Source of the DNA: Aliidiomarina indica
Lineage (GTDB): Bacteria > Pseudomonadota > Gammaproteobacteria > Enterobacterales > Alteromonadaceae
Length of the DNA stretch: 64,000 nucleotides
NCBI RefSeq assembly: GCF_015354615.1
Contig: NZ_JACAVQ010000005.1
Coordinates: 62,001 to 126,000 of the forward strand
Reading direction: 5' to 3'
The position numbers and the translations under genes are program-made. The notes under the pieces were generated by a model, which searched no databases, was not told the origin of the DNA, and was given only the letters and a program-made list of their open reading frames with translations. This document shows positions 41,038-51,189 of this stretch, one piece after another (the first letter of the stretch is position 1; the number at the start of each line of letters is the position of its first letter).

Positions 41038-42789
41038 TTATTCTTTCACTTGAATGTTCAGTTCAGCCAAGGCGGCCGGATTCGCATAACCAGGCGCGTC
41101 TGTTAACGGACATTGCGCCGTGGTGGTTTTCGGGAACGCGATGACATCACGAATTGAGCTTGCGCCGACCATCAGCATAACCAAACGATCGAGGCCGAAT
41201 GCCAATCCCGCATGGGGTGGTGCACCAAATTTAAGGGCATCTAACAAGAAACCGAATTTCTCTTGCGCTTCTTCGTGGCCAATCCCGAGAATTTCAAACA
41301 CCACTTGCTGCATTTCATTATCGTGGATACGCACCGAGCCGCCACCCACTTCAACGCCGTTCAGTACCATGTCATAGGCATTCGACAGTGCGGCTGCTGG
41401 GTCCTGTTGCAGCGCTTGCGCGTTCACGCCAATGGGAGCGGTGAACGGATGATGGAGCGCAAAGAACCCTTCATCGGTATCTTCAAACATGGGGAAATCA
41501 ACCACCCATAATGGCTTCCAACCTTCAGCCACCAAATTGAAATCTTGCCCCAGCTTCAAGCGTAGCGCCCCTAAGGCTTCAGAAACCACGGTTGCCTTGT
41601 CTGCGCCAAACAATAAGATATCGCCATCGGCCGCTTCGACGCGATCCAATACCGCATGTACTACGTCTTCTGGGAAAAACTTCAACACCGGTGATTGCAG
41701 GCCATCTATACCCGCGGCGCGATCGTTCACCTTCATCCAGGCCAAGCCTTTGGCCCCGTAGATGCCGACAAAATTGGTGTAGTCATCGATTTGTTTACGG
41801 CTTAAGGATGCGCCACCGGGTACCTTAATCACAGCCACGCGCCCTTTGGCGTCATTGGCAGGGCCCGAGAACACTTTAAATTCGATGTCTTTTACTAAAT
41901 CAGCAATATCCACCAATTCCAGCGGATTGCGCAAATCTGGCTTATCAGACCCAAAGCGGCGCATAGCTTCGCTATATGCCATCACGGGGAAGTTGCCCAA
42001 ATCCACGTTCATCAGTTCTTGGAACAACGAACGCACCAAACCTTCGGTCAGCTCGCGTACCTGCTCGGCTGACATAAAGGTGGTTTCAATATCAATTTGG
42101 GTAAATTCAGGCTGGCGATCTGCACGTAAATCTTCGTCGCGGAAACATTTTACGATCTGATAGTAACGGTCAAAGCCTGACATCATTAACAACTGTTTGA
42201 ACAGCTGGGGGCTTTGCGGAAGCGCGAAGAATTTACCTTTGTGCGTGCGGCTTGGCACCAAGTAATCGCGGGCGCCTTCCGGCGTAGCACGGGTCAGCAT
42301 AGGTGTTTCAATGTCGAGGAATCCGTGGCTGTCCATATAGCGACGTACGGCGCTTGCCACCCGCGCACGAAACTGGATCTTTTCGTTCATATCAGGACGA
42401 CGCAAATCGAGATAGCGATAACGCAGACGTTGCTCTTCGCTTACTTGTTGGTTGTAATCGATTGGAAGTGGCGCCGAGCGATTGAGAATAGTGATTTCTT
42501 TGGCGAGCAGCTCCACTTTGCCAGTGGCCATGCGCTCATTCACTTGCCCTTCGGGGCGGGCGCGCACTTCGCCTTGAATCTGGATGCAGAATTCCTGACG
42601 GAGCTTGTTGGCTTCGGTAAACATCGCTTCAAAATCAGGATCAAAGACCACTTGCAGTAGCCCGGTACGATCGCGCATATCGACGAAAATTAACCCGCCC
42701 AAATCGCGTCTTTTATGTACCCAGCCGGCCACACTGACTGTGTTACCGAGTTCCTGTTCTGTGACTTGTCCGCAATAGTGACTACGCAT
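41038..42789 (-). CDS. aspS: Aspartyl-tRNA synthetase
   Basis: This class IIb synthetase has 583 residues. It starts [18 protein letters not shown] with the OB-fold anticodon-binding domain ([19 protein letters not shown]), then catalytic motif 2 ([20 protein letters not shown]), the bacterial GAD insertion (about 290-430), and motif 3 ([13 protein letters not shown]). It attaches aspartate to tRNA-Asp. ATG 42789 is chosen from the conserved N-terminus and an AGG at normal distance; the frame extends 22 codons upstream, through the -10 box. Confidence 0.97.
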   Translation of the reverse strand: MRSHYCGQVTEQELGNTVSVAGWVHKRRDLGGLIFVDMRDRTGLLQVVFDPDFEAMFTEANKLRQEFCIQIQGEVRARPEGQVNERMATGKVELLAKEITILNRSAPLPIDYNQQVSEEQRLRYRYLDLRRPDMNEKIQFRARVASAVRRYMDSHGFLDIETPMLTRATPEGARDYLVPSRTHKGKFFALPQSPQLFKQLLMMSGFDRYYQIVKCFRDEDLRADRQPEFTQIDIETTFMSAEQVRELTEGLVRSLFQELMNVDLGNFPVMAYSEAMRRFGSDKPDLRNPLELVDIADLVKDIEFKVFSGPANDAKGRVAVIKVPGGASLSRKQIDDYTNFVGIYGAKGLAWMKVNDRAAGIDGLQSPVLKFFPEDVVHAVLDRVEAADGDILLFGADKATVVSEALGALRLKLGQDFNLVAEGWKPLWVVDFPMFEDTDEGFFALHHPFTAPIGVNAQALQQDPAAALSNAYDMVLNGVEVGGGSVRIHDNEMQQVVFEILGIGHEEAQEKFGFLLDALKFGAPPHAGLAFGLDRLVMLMVGASSIRDVIAFPKTTTAQCPLTDAPGYANPAALAELNIQVKE

Positions 42790-42825
42790 GCTACCTAAAT
42801 TCCGTGTTCCAAAAGAAAGGCGCAC

Positions 42826-42854
42826 AGTATAAAGGAGAGCGTGGCAAAAAGTCA
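42826..42854 (-). promoter_or_regulatory. Probable promoter of the aspS-yebC-ruvCAB unit
   Basis: Minus strand: TGACTT (42854-42849), 17-bp spacer, TATACT (42831-42826), about 37 bp before the aspS start codon. Confidence 0.5.
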
Positions 42855-42875
42855 CCCGTTGTAACCGCTTCTCGC

Positions 42876-44720
42876 CTAATTTAGCGAAGCCAAGGACACA
42901 CCATGTTTGCCCAATTCTTTCACATCGTACATTGCATCATCAGCGGCTTTGATTAAATCATCGAGGGTGTCCCCATGTTCCGGAAATACTGCGATGCCAA
43001 TGCTTGCGCCAATTTTTGCGTCTAATGCGCCACCCGTCCCAGTGAGTTTATAGGGTTCGGCAATGCGCCGAAGTATTTTTTCACCCACTTGTTTTGCCTG
43101 TTCTGGGTTTTCAATATTGCTGAGTAAAATAACAAACTCATCACCGCCGTAGCGTGCGACAACATCCGATTTGCGTATCACCCGTTGCAGGCGTTGTGAT
43201 ACCGCGATAAGCAGTTCATCGCCAACATCATGCCCCTCTTCATCATTGACCCGTTTAAAGCCATCTAAATCGATAAACATGAGTGCAAATTTCTGCTCTA
43301 AATTTTTGTGCGTGACTAACGCCGAACGAATGCTTTCTTGAATACTGGCGCGGTTAGGTAGCTGTGTAAGCTCATCGTGGAGCGCCCGATAGCGCGCTTC
43401 TTGCTCTCTCAGACGGCGCCGATGCACTTCTTTACGCATGTGTTGCAGCCATAAAGCAGCGCCAGCGCCAATGAAAATAATACCCAGGAGAGCAACACCA
43501 CCCCACTTACGCAGCTGCTCCGGCGCTATGCCGCGCTCATACTGCGGATCAAACCAACGCTGTGAGATCGTCGCCTTATCCACATCTGACATCGACAAAA
43601 TGGCCCGGTCGAGCAGCGGAATCAATGCGCCTAGCTCGCGGCGGACACCAATACTGACCGCATCCCCTTCCTCCTCACGCAATACCGATAAGCGCAAATG
43701 GGATAAGTGTTGCTCGCGGGTGCGGCCAATCAACAACGGGAGTGAATCGAGGTACAGATCAACATCACCATCGAGTAGCGCCGAGAACGCTTCCTCGGCA
43801 GAACCCACGGTAATCAGGTCCATTTGATTTATTTGTTCTAACTCATCGACAATGCTGTAACTTTCTACCACGGCTACGCGCAAGCCAACTAAATCACCAA
43901 AACTACGCACGCGCCGCATGCTTTCGGTTCCAACCACAGCCCAAGGCACATCCCAATAAGGCACCGTAAACGTGCTAAATTGCATACGCGCTTGCGTCGG
44001 TGTGAAAAACGTAAGGCTATCAATACTGCCCTGCTGCAATGCATCCACGCACTCGGTCCAGCTTCCACACTCTTGCCAACGGTAGGGTAGTCCTAGCCGC
44101 CGTGCCAGTTTATCCATCACGTCGGCATCTAACCCCGACACCTGACCTTGCTGATTACGATAAATAACCGGTGATGAATCGGCGGGAAGACCAATAATCA
44201 ATGGTTCCATCTGATCCAATAAATCGGCTTCATCGCTGCGTAACGTGAGGGTGCCATCTCGCGAATAAAACCCGACACGAGGACCCGCGTTTAGCGGACG
44301 GGCGAGATCAATCTCCAACTCAAATACCGGACCTATATGGCGTTGCGCGACGCTAGCGTCGCACACCCACGCCATCAGTTCGCGGGATTCAATAGCCTCA
44401 TGCAGTTTATCTTCATCGCTAAATAAGCGAACGCTGAGATTGGGTAACCGACTGATGGCCTCAAATTCCGCGGCAATCTCGGTACCGATCACCCACGCCG
44501 CCAGCGGCGCATTTATGTTGCGGATGGCGTCGTCAGAACATACATAAAGCATGTTTGGCTGCCCACTAGCGGTAGACGATTCTTCCTGTGCAACAGCGAA
44601 GCCTGAGATCAGAAATACAACGCATAGCAACACCCACCTTAAAAAGGCATGTGTTTGCGCGCGCTCGATTCTGGTTCGGCTTGCTTCTATAAGGTACAAT
44701 TCATTCATTCCTAACATCAT
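42876..44720 (-). CDS. Diguanylate cyclase with periplasmic solute-binding-protein sensor
   Basis: The product has 614 residues. A signal anchor (about 28-45) is followed by a periplasmic region with a bacterial family 3 solute-binding domain (about 150-395: [40 protein letters not shown]). A transmembrane helix (about 405-425) and a GGDEF domain follow ([22 protein letters not shown]). The active GGDEF motif and an RxxD inhibitory site (RKSD, five residues before it) are intact, so it should make cyclic di-GMP under product feedback. The ligand is unknown. It is divergent from cmoA. Confidence 0.87.
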   Translation of the reverse strand: MMLGMNELYLIEASRTRIERAQTHAFLRWVLLCVVFLISGFAVAQEESSTASGQPNMLYVCSDDAIRNINAPLAAWVIGTEIAAEFEAISRLPNLSVRLFSDEDKLHEAIESRELMAWVCDASVAQRHIGPVFELEIDLARPLNAGPRVGFYSRDGTLTLRSDEADLLDQMEPLIIGLPADSSPVIYRNQQGQVSGLDADVMDKLARRLGLPYRWQECGSWTECVDALQQGSIDSLTFFTPTQARMQFSTFTVPYWDVPWAVVGTESMRRVRSFGDLVGLRVAVVESYSIVDELEQINQMDLITVGSAEEAFSALLDGDVDLYLDSLPLLIGRTREQHLSHLRLSVLREEEGDAVSIGVRRELGALIPLLDRAILSMSDVDKATISQRWFDPQYERGIAPEQLRKWGGVALLGIIFIGAGAALWLQHMRKEVHRRRLREQEARYRALHDELTQLPNRASIQESIRSALVTHKNLEQKFALMFIDLDGFKRVNDEEGHDVGDELLIAVSQRLQRVIRKSDVVARYGGDEFVILLSNIENPEQAKQVGEKILRRIAEPYKLTGTGGALDAKIGASIGIAVFPEHGDTLDDLIKAADDAMYDVKELGKHGVSLASLN

Positions 44721-44768
44721 TCGCAGTGCTTCTCACTGCTACACACGAAATAGGTACTCAGTACGTCC

Positions 44769-45521
44769 ATGACAAAGCAACGGGATTCCATTTACGCCAC
44801 ACCACTTACCCAAGTAAGTGATTTTGCCTTTGACGCGCAAGTTGCGAGCGTATTTCCAGACATGATAAACCGCTCTGTACCGGGCTATGCGACCATTGTA
44901 AACACCATTGGTCGTCTCGCGAATCGCTACGCGCAGGAAAATACGCGTATTTACGATCTCGGTTGTTCATTAGGAGCCGTGAGCTTATCAATCAAGCAAC
45001 AATGCTCTGTGTCTGGCGTTCATATTACTGCTTTAGACAGCTCCGCGGCTATGGTTGAGCGCTGCCAAAGTCATGTAAATGCGTACCGCGGCGCTATCCC
45101 AATTGATGTGCAAGTTGCTGATATTCTAGACTACAATTTTCAAGCATGCTCGCTTATCGTACTCAATTTTACACTTCAATTTATTGACCGAGAGCAAAGA
45201 AACGAACTACTCCATAAGTTATACAATGCACTTCTTCCGGGAGGAATGCTTGTATTATCGGAAAAGATTACTCACCAAGACCCAGTTGCGGATGAGTTAT
45301 TAATTGATTTACACCATGAATTTAAACGAGAAAATGGCTATAGCGATTTAGAGATCAGCCAAAAGCGTGCAGCCCTTGAACATGTCATGCGCCTTGATAC
45401 CCCTGAAGAGCATGAAGCTCGACTGCGCGCTGCCGGATTCACCACCGTTCAGGCCTGGTTCCGCTGTTTTAATTTCACCTCATGGATTGCCATAAAAGGG
45501 ACCACGAATGAGCTCGAATAA
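44769..45521 (+). CDS. cmoA: Carboxy-SAM synthase CmoA
   Basis: The product has 250 residues. It converts SAM and prephenate to carboxy-SAM for wobble uridine modification. Family features are [20 protein letters not shown], the SAM motif [15 protein letters not shown], and [20 protein letters not shown]. It overlaps cmoB by 14 bp. It shares a roughly 50-bp intergenic region with the divergent diguanylate cyclase gene. Confidence 0.95.
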   Translation: MTKQRDSIYATPLTQVSDFAFDAQVASVFPDMINRSVPGYATIVNTIGRLANRYAQENTRIYDLGCSLGAVSLSIKQQCSVSGVHITALDSSAAMVERCQSHVNAYRGAIPIDVQVADILDYNFQACSLIVLNFTLQFIDREQRNELLHKLYNALLPGGMLVLSEKITHQDPVADELLIDLHHEFKRENGYSDLEISQKRAALEHVMRLDTPEEHEARLRAAGFTTVQAWFRCFNFTSWIAIKGTTNELE

Positions 45522-46515
45522 GCCCACGGCTCGCGGTATGCAAGCCTACTATCCCTTTTTTGCACGCCTTACAGAAACGCCGCTTGCCCATTGGCTCGAA
45601 ACCTTGCCTGGGGCATTACAACAATGGGAATCCCGGCGCCAACATGGTGATAGTCGTAAGTGGGAACGTTTAATCGACCAGTTACCCGCACTCACAGCAA
45701 CACAGCTTGATTTAGCGACACAAGTACAATTGGGTCACGTCGATGAGGCGAGCGACTCTGAGCGAGCGCGTTTACACGGACTACTCCAGCAGCTCAAACC
45801 ATGGCGAAAAGGCCCTTTTGATGTGTTTGGCGTGCAGATTGATACTGAGTGGCGCTCTGATTGGAAATGGGATCGGGTAGCGCCACATCTTACCCCACTA
45901 ACAGGGCGGCGCGTGTTGGATATTGGCTGTGGCAGTGGCTATCACATGTGGCGCATGCTCGGCGCTAACGCCGATTTAGTGGTCGGCATCGACCCGAGCC
46001 ATTTATTTGTCATGCAGTTTCGAGCGATACGGCGCTTTGTACCCGAGTCCATTGCCCGTAACATCGAATTACTTCCGCTCGGCATTGAGCACATGCCCAA
46101 ACTTGCGGCGTTCGACACCGTGTTTAGCATGGGCGTGCTTTATCACCGCCGCTCGCCCATAGATTTTTTGCAGCAATGTATCGATCAGTTGCGCCCCGGC
46201 GGCGAGCTAGTGATCGAAACCTTAGTGATAGACGGCGACGTAAACCAGGTGTTAGTGCCCGGCGAACGCTATGCGCAAATGCCCAATGTATGGTTTATTC
46301 CATCATCGGCCGCATTAAGCCATTGGGCAGAGCGTCTAGGCATGAAAAACGTACGCATTGTTGACGAGAATACGACCTCACTTGACGAGCAGCGCCGCAC
46401 CGACTGGATGGAAAATCAATCGCTTGCCGATTTCCTCGACCCGAACGACATCACCCGCACCATCGAAGGCTACCCCGCCCCGAAACGGGCCGTGCTCATC
46501 GCCGAAAAACCCTAA
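45508..46515 (+). CDS. cmoB: tRNA U34 carboxymethyltransferase CmoB
   Basis: The product has 335 residues. It transfers the carboxymethyl group from carboxy-SAM to 5-hydroxyuridine at position 34 of tRNAs. Conserved blocks are [11 protein letters not shown] near the N-terminus, [20 protein letters not shown], the cofactor motif [17 protein letters not shown], and [16 protein letters not shown]. The overlap with cmoA implies a two-gene operon. A palindromic repeat follows its stop. Confidence 0.95.
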   Translation: MSSNKPTARGMQAYYPFFARLTETPLAHWLETLPGALQQWESRRQHGDSRKWERLIDQLPALTATQLDLATQVQLGHVDEASDSERARLHGLLQQLKPWRKGPFDVFGVQIDTEWRSDWKWDRVAPHLTPLTGRRVLDIGCGSGYHMWRMLGANADLVVGIDPSHLFVMQFRAIRRFVPESIARNIELLPLGIEHMPKLAAFDTVFSMGVLYHRRSPIDFLQQCIDQLRPGGELVIETLVIDGDVNQVLVPGERYAQMPNVWFIPSSAALSHWAERLGMKNVRIVDENTTSLDEQRRTDWMENQSLADFLDPNDITRTIEGYPAPKRAVLIAEKP

Positions 46516-46526
46516 GCGTTCCGCCT

Positions 46527-46558
46527 AAGAGTTCCGCCCCAGGGGTGGAACTCGGTGT
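46527..46558 (+). repeat. Palindromic intergenic repeat, copy 10
   Basis: Core AGTTCCGCCCCAGGGGTGGA followed by ACT, with near-perfect symmetry. The tail is diverged (CGGTGTGG). It lies 11 bp after the cmoB stop between convergent genes. Confidence 0.8.
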
Positions 46559-46656
46559 GGAGTAGCCAACGCATCGCGTTGGATTAAATCCACCTCGACC
46601 GCTCCCCCGACCAACACAATGCGTTTGCTTCTAAAGTTTACGCTTACGTAAACGTA
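46559..46656. repeat. REP fragments and a GTTTACG hairpin between convergent genes
   Basis: AGTAGCCAACGCATCGCGTT starts a diverged REP-type hairpin (46562-46583), followed by a second half-arm (ACCAACACAATGCGTTTGC) and by GTTTACG-CTTA-CGTAAAC (46638-46655), a short perfect stem that could terminate transcription from either side. Confidence 0.55.
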
Positions 46657-46695
46657 ATCATAAAGCTCATTACTGCATATTCTCAAACGGGTTGG

Positions 46696-47070
46696 CTAGT
46701 GACCTTGATTATCGCCACCGGAATCGTGACCGCCGCTGTCGCTGCCCGGCTCGTCACGACCCGCCGCTTTGGATGCCTCATGTTTGGCGATCGCTTGCGG
46801 GATAAACGGCACAGCTAACGTAAGATTGACGGGTAACACAGCAACGCGATATAGCAAACCTAGTAATAAAATCGCTAATAATTTCCATCCCGTACCTGGC
46901 ACATACAACACCGACCAAAATAAGGCGACGAGGATAATCACTTTAAGCGTATTACCAAATGCCTTGCGTTCAAAAGGCATCATTTGAGTGGCGCGATGGA
47001 TAATGGCCACCCGCTCGGTGGGTGAATATGCTTGCAAGGCTTCTATTTTACGAGATGAAAAGTAGATCAT
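46696..47070 (-). CDS. Small membrane protein of unknown function
   Basis: The product has 124 residues. It begins MIYFSSRKIEALQAYSPTER with a soluble start, then two adjacent hydrophobic helices (about 41-58 and 62-85), then a hydrophilic tail rich in Gly, Ser, Asp and His (GSDSGGHDSGGDNQGH) that could bind metal. The N-terminal IYFSSRKI...ERVAIIHRA pattern recalls a DUF (perhaps DUF6170) seen in Alteromonadales; I am not sure of this. It stands alone between cmoB and the repeat cluster. Confidence 0.65.
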   Translation of the reverse strand: MIYFSSRKIEALQAYSPTERVAIIHRATQMMPFERKAFGNTLKVIILVALFWSVLYVPGTGWKLLAILLLGLLYRVAVLPVNLTLAVPFIPQAIAKHEASKAAGRDEPGSDSGGHDSGGDNQGH

Positions 47071-47149
47071 GCATCCTCACTTTGCTGCGTATTAGTTGAT
47101 GAAAATAATCATATTTATGGCAATAAGTGTAACACGAAACGGTGAATTC

Positions 47150-48196
47150 CACCCCAACGCGGTGCGTTGGCTACAGCGTTGAGGGAGATGTTCAGCGGCT
47201 GGCGGGTGTGCGCGGCATGGATGCCGCGCCCAAGTCTACATGGATGTATCCACGGCGTCCCGCAAGTTGCTGAGTATCTGCCTGACCGCCGGGGGCCGCG
47301 GGCAACGCTCGGGGTTGGACCAACGCGGTGCATCGGTTGCAGCGGTGAGGGAGATGTTCAGCGGCTAGCGGGTGTGCGCGGCATGGATGCCGCGCCCAAG
47401 CCTACATGGATGTATTCACGGCGTCCCGCAAGTTGCTGAACATCTGCCTGACCGCCGGGGGCCGCGGGCAGCGCTCGGGGTTTGACCAACGCGGTGCGTT
47501 GGCTACAGGTGCCTGGGCGGCGCTCGGGGTTGGACCAACGCGGTGCGTTGGTTGCAGCGGTGAGGGAGATGTTTAGCGGCTAGCGGGTGTGCGCGGCATG
47601 GATGCCGCGCCCAAGCCTACAGGGATGTATTCACGGCGTCCCGCAAGTTGCTGAATATCTGCCTGACCGCCGGGGGCCCTGGGCAGCGCTCGGGGTTGGA
47701 CCAACGCGGTGCGTTGGCTACCGAGGGTTCTGGGCAATGTAGTGCATCGGTTGCAGCGGTGAGGGAGATGTTCAGCGGCTGGCGGGTGTGCGCGGCATGG
47801 ATGCCGCGCCCAAGCCTACATGGATGTATTCACGGCGTCCCGCAAGTTGCTGAATATCTGCCTGACCGCCGGGGTTCTGGGCAACGCTCGGGGTTGGACC
47901 AACGCGGTGCGTTGGCTACAGGTGCCTGGGCGGCGCTCGGGGTTTGACCAACGCGATGCGTTGGCTACCGGGGTTCTGGGCAATGTAGTGCATCGGTTGC
48001 AGCGGTGAGGGAGATGTTCAGCGGCTGGCGGGTGTGCGCGGCATGGATGCCGCGCCCAAGCCTACATGGATGTATTCACGGCGTCCCGCAAGTTGCTGAA
48101 TATCTGCCTGACCGCCGGGGGCCGTGGGCAACGCTCGGAGTTGGACCAATGCGGTGCGTTGGCTACAGGGGGCCTGTGCGTTGGTTACGGGAGGGA
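47150..48196. repeat. Cluster of five long REP-like units upstream of galU
   Basis: The block GGGTGTGCGCGGCATGGATG plus CCGCGCCCAAG occurs five times, anchored by GATGTTCAGCGG-type sequence at 47191, 47357, 47572, 47771 and 48017 (steps of 166, 215, 199 and 246 bp). Each unit has a CGCGGCAT/ATGCCGCG hairpin, GGCGTCCCGCAAGTTGCTGA, a CTGACCGCCGGGG box and one to three CCAACGC-GGT-GCGTTGG hairpins. Differences in step come from the number of the latter and of short GGTGCCTGGGCGG / TTCTGGGCAATG segments. Open frames inside are by-products of the repeat. It fills the 1.2 kb between the membrane-protein gene and galU. Confidence 0.88.
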
Positions 48197-48249
48197 TTTG
48201 GTTTAAGATAGGTATTTGGTTTTTATTGGAACGATGAAAAGGATCTCAA

Positions 48250-49155
48250 ATGACGAACTCATACCCTCATGGCCGTGTCACCAAAGCGATTATTCCGGTG
48301 GCAGGCTTAGGTACGCGCATGCTGCCGGCCACGAAGGCGATTGCCAAGGAAATGTTGCCCCTCGTGGATAAGCCGCTGATTCAATACATCGTGAACGAAT
48401 GCGCGGCAGCTGGCATTACCGAGATTGTTTTGGTGACCCACGCCAGTAAAGGTGCCATCGAAAATCATTTTGATGTGAACTATGAATTGGAATCAACACT
48501 GGCTGAGCGCAATAAACAAAAGTTGCTTGATGAGGTACGTGCCATTTGTCCACCCGGCATGACCATTACCGCCGTGCGTCAAGGCGTGGCGAAAGGCCTT
48601 GGTCATGCGGTATTGTGTGGTCGCGCAGTTGTTGGTTCAGAACCTTTTGCGGTAGTACTACCGGATGTATTGATTGACGAATACACCCACGATGCCCAGC
48701 GTGAAAATTTAGCAGAGATGATCCGCAATTTCGAAAGCTCAGGAGCAAGCCAAGTGATGCTCGAGCAGGTGCCGCAAGAACGTGTCGATCAATATGGTGT
48801 TGCCGATTTAGACGGCGTGCAACTTAAACCGCGTGAACAAACACCGATTAAAGCACTGGTCGAAAAACCAAAAGTGAGCGAGGCGCCTTCTAACCTCGCA
48901 GTGGTAGGCCGCTATGTATTTTCCGCGAACCTGTGGCCACTGCTAGAAAGAACACCACCGGGCGCAGGTAACGAGATTCAATTAACGGACGCCATGGCCA
49001 TGCTATTGAACCAAGAGCCCGTGAACGCCTACTACATGGAAGGGCGCAGCCATGATTGTGGTAATAAATTAGGTTATTTGCAGACCATTGTCGCTTACGG
49101 TGAACGTCACCCTGAGCTAGGCAACGCCTTTAAAGAGTGGCTTGCTCAGCGCTAA
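48250..49155 (+). CDS. galU: UTP-glucose-1-phosphate uridylyltransferase
   Basis: The product has 301 residues. It makes UDP-glucose from UTP and glucose 1-phosphate. Motifs are the nucleotide-binding [20 protein letters not shown], the conserved [18 protein letters not shown], the VVLPDVLID active-site aspartate, and [19 protein letters not shown]. The ribosome site AAAGGA lies 7 bp before ATG. The 1.2 kb upstream is the REP-like cluster, so its promoter should lie in the short stretch 48197-48249. It is convergent with the RssB-like gene, as a neighbour pair also found in enterobacteria. Confidence 0.96.
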   Translation: MTNSYPHGRVTKAIIPVAGLGTRMLPATKAIAKEMLPLVDKPLIQYIVNECAAAGITEIVLVTHASKGAIENHFDVNYELESTLAERNKQKLLDEVRAICPPGMTITAVRQGVAKGLGHAVLCGRAVVGSEPFAVVLPDVLIDEYTHDAQRENLAEMIRNFESSGASQVMLEQVPQERVDQYGVADLDGVQLKPREQTPIKALVEKPKVSEAPSNLAVVGRYVFSANLWPLLERTPPGAGNEIQLTDAMAMLLNQEPVNAYYMEGRSHDCGNKLGYLQTIVAYGERHPELGNAFKEWLAQR

Positions 49156-49164
49156 ACAAACAGA

Positions 49165-49216
49165 TTTCGGTCGAAGCCTTGGCGCAATCACGATATTGCT
49201 CCAGCTTCGACTGAAA
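49165..49216. terminator. Inverted repeat between galU and the RssB-like gene
   Basis: TTTCGGTCGAAGC (49165-49177) pairs with GCTTCGACTGAAA (49204-49216) with one mismatch across a 26-nt loop, which contains the smaller pair TTGGCGCAA. It lies between two convergent genes and ends in AAAATGCGC on the plus strand, so it is only a weak terminator candidate. Confidence 0.35.
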
Positions 49217-49230
49217 ATGCGCTTTACAGA

Positions 49231-50205
49231 TTAAGCCCATGCCTTTACGTGGGAGTTTAAGCACGCCATATAAAATGGCTCATTTGCAATGTTGGCTTGA
49301 TGCACCCGGTAACTCGCATTGTTCCAGATCCCGAGTGCCAAATCAGGTTTGCCGTCATGGCTGAGCATGATTTTATCCCCCGCCTGACACCAGAGCACAT
49401 CGCCCGTCGCCGCATCAAGCCACACGGCTGTCATATCAAAGGCAGAACGAATCCGAGAGTGACACAGCTCGGTATTCAGCCGCGCCAGCAAATGATGGGG
49501 ATACATCAACACATTGTGCTCTTCTGACATCGCCGCACGCAAAAAAGGATTAAACAAAGATTTCAGCACCAACAACGACACCACATCTTGTCCACTGAGG
49601 GCATTCGCATGGGCCAGAATCATTACGACCTTTTCGTTAGGTAAGCGGTAGTAATCAATCCATACTTTCTCGCCATCATCCACCCCAAGCTTGTGCTTGA
49701 TTTGAAACTTGCCGACATTAAGAAAATCGTGAGGCACCAAATCTTGGGTGAGCCGTTCTACCACGGCATTATCCTGAAAGAGCACATCAAGGTGATCATC
49801 TAGCTCCCAGCGTTCGTGCTCAAATGAATCTTCCAGAGACGCCCGAGTTAAACAGTTTTCAATGGCGTATTCCAACACATCTAATTGCTTCACTGGCTTC
49901 ACTAAATAATCCACCGCACCCAACCGCACCGCTTCACGGATATCTTTCATATCATCCGACGCAGAAATAACAATGACAGGGGCTGCGTCGGGCTCCACAA
50001 GGATTTTTTCAAGTACCTTCAATCCGGAAATATCGGGAAGATTTAAATCACAGAGGACGACATGGGGATGCACCTCGTGCATTAGGTCGAGCGCTTGGTT
50101 TCCGCTAGTTGCAATAGACGTCACAAATCCCCGACCCGTTAAATATTGATTCAACAAGTCGCTATAGATGGGGTCGTCTTCGATGATGAGGATCTTTCTG
50201 CTCAT
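49231..50205 (-). CDS. rssB: RssB-like response regulator (receiver plus PP2C-like domain)
   Basis: The product has 324 residues. An N-terminal receiver domain has phospho-acceptor Asp53 in VVLCDLNLPDISG and Lys in YLVKPVKQLD. A linker helix follows, then a C-terminal SpoIIE/PP2C-like domain (about 165-324: FQIKHKLGVDDGEKVWIDYY, DVLWCQAGDKIM). This is the layout and length of RssB (about 337 residues in E. coli), which delivers sigma-S to ClpXP. The galU neighbour supports this. Whether it targets sigma-S here is inferred; a PP2C phosphatase output in stress control is the alternative. Confidence 0.75.
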   Translation of the reverse strand: MSRKILIIEDDPIYSDLLNQYLTGRGFVTSIATSGNQALDLMHEVHPHVVLCDLNLPDISGLKVLEKILVEPDAAPVIVISASDDMKDIREAVRLGAVDYLVKPVKQLDVLEYAIENCLTRASLEDSFEHERWELDDHLDVLFQDNAVVERLTQDLVPHDFLNVGKFQIKHKLGVDDGEKVWIDYYRLPNEKVVMILAHANALSGQDVVSLLVLKSLFNPFLRAAMSEEHNVLMYPHHLLARLNTELCHSRIRSAFDMTAVWLDAATGDVLWCQAGDKIMLSHDGKPDLALGIWNNASYRVHQANIANEPFYMACLNSHVKAWA

Positions 50206-50285
50206 AAGGGTACTCCAAGCGGACTGCTCCTTTGAGCATTGTTCACAAACAGGAAACCGTCAATCATGGACAGACAATAAAACGT

Positions 50286-50313
50286 AAAAAGCCGACAAAT
50301 TGTCGGCTTTTTA
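50286..50313. terminator. Bidirectional intrinsic terminator after mlaA
   Basis: AAAAAGCCGACAA and TTGTCGGCTTTTT form a perfect 13-bp palindrome-like stem with T runs on both sides. It ends the long ccm-mlaA transcript on the minus strand. Confidence 0.85.
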
Positions 50314-50334
50314 ATCAATCTTCACATTCGCGCT

Positions 50335-51189
50335 TTACTGAGCGGCCATGCTCTTTTTCTGATAGGCGGATAAATCTAAACGATAGGCGGTAGGTACGCC
50401 CGGGTCCCAGTCATTATCCCAATCATCCCATTCATCCCAATCGTTCCAATCATCTTGGGCGGGTGGATCACCGTCATACACCTTATCTAACCATACGGAG
50501 AAATAGGCTTCACGGACGAAGCTATATTCATCAATCGCATTTTCCAGCATCGGCTCGAGCTGCTTAAGCTCAATGCGCTGCTCTAGGCCACGAATAGCGT
50601 AGCGCGTGAGCGTTAATGGGAAGCTCATAAATGACATCGGCCAAATATAGTCGTCGACGAAATCGCCGCCGCGATCAAGCACAACCGTAGGCCCCACGCC
50701 TGGCAACATCAAATAGGGTCCATCCGGGGCGCCATACACCGCCAAGGTTTCACCAAAGGATTCTTTTTCTGAGCCAACACCCATTTTGCTGGCCACATCA
50801 AAAAATCCAAACACGCCAAAGGTGCTGTTTATCAGGAAACGACCAAAGCTTTTGGCCGACGCCTTGCCTTTGCCCTGCAAACTATTGTTCACCACCGAGG
50901 CGGGCTCAAGAATATTTTCGGTCATATTGTACAAGCCGCGACGCGTTGGCGCGGGCACATTTTCATAAGCATTGGCCAAGGGCAAGGCAACATACTTATC
51001 GAGAACGTCGCGATTAAAATCCCACATGACGCGATTCACATCCTCGAAGGGATCACGCTCATCGGTAAAATCAAACTCGTTTTCTTCTTCGGCAGGTTTG
51101 CTCGCACAGCCTAGTAAGATACTCACAAGGCAAAGACCTAGCGTGAAGCGTATTCCGTTACGAAGCACGTTACTGGGCCCTTGTATCAT
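50335..51189 (-). CDS. mlaA: Outer membrane lipid asymmetry lipoprotein MlaA (VacJ)
   Basis: The product has 284 residues with a signal peptide and lipobox (SILLGC, Cys near 28). The MlaA domain shows DPFEDVNRVMWDFNRDVLDK, FLINSTFGVFGFFDVASKMG and GPYLMLPGVGPTVVLDRGGD. It removes misplaced phospholipid from the outer leaflet of the outer membrane. The C-terminus has a Trp/Asp-rich repeat (DDWNDWDEWDDWDNDWD), unusual for the family. The start overlaps the ccmI stop (ATGA), so it is attached to the cytochrome c operon; the other mla genes are not in the window. Confidence 0.92.
   Translation of the reverse strand: MIQGPSNVLRNGIRFTLGLCLVSILLGCASKPAEEENEFDFTDERDPFEDVNRVMWDFNRDVLDKYVALPLANAYENVPAPTRRGLYNMTENILEPASVVNNSLQGKGKASAKSFGRFLINSTFGVFGFFDVASKMGVGSEKESFGETLAVYGAPDGPYLMLPGVGPTVVLDRGGDFVDDYIWPMSFMSFPLTLTRYAIRGLEQRIELKQLEPMLENAIDEYSFVREAYFSVWLDKVYDGDPPAQDDWNDWDEWDDWDNDWDPGVPTAYRLDLSAYQKKSMAAQ

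Noticed and set aside
42214-42660. 148-codon plus-strand open frame opposite aspS
   Set aside because: It lies wholly within the conserved catalytic region of aspS and resembles a reverse-complement shadow.
47150-48196. Possible CRISPR array in the repeat cluster
   Set aside because: Unit spacing is irregular (166-246 bp), the sequences between hairpins are themselves repeated rather than unique, and no cas genes are present.
47167-48211. Several 60-100 codon open frames in the repeat cluster before galU
   Set aside because: They encode the same string again and again (for example MFSGWRVCAAWMPRPSLHGC), being translations of REP-like units with no ribosome-binding sites.
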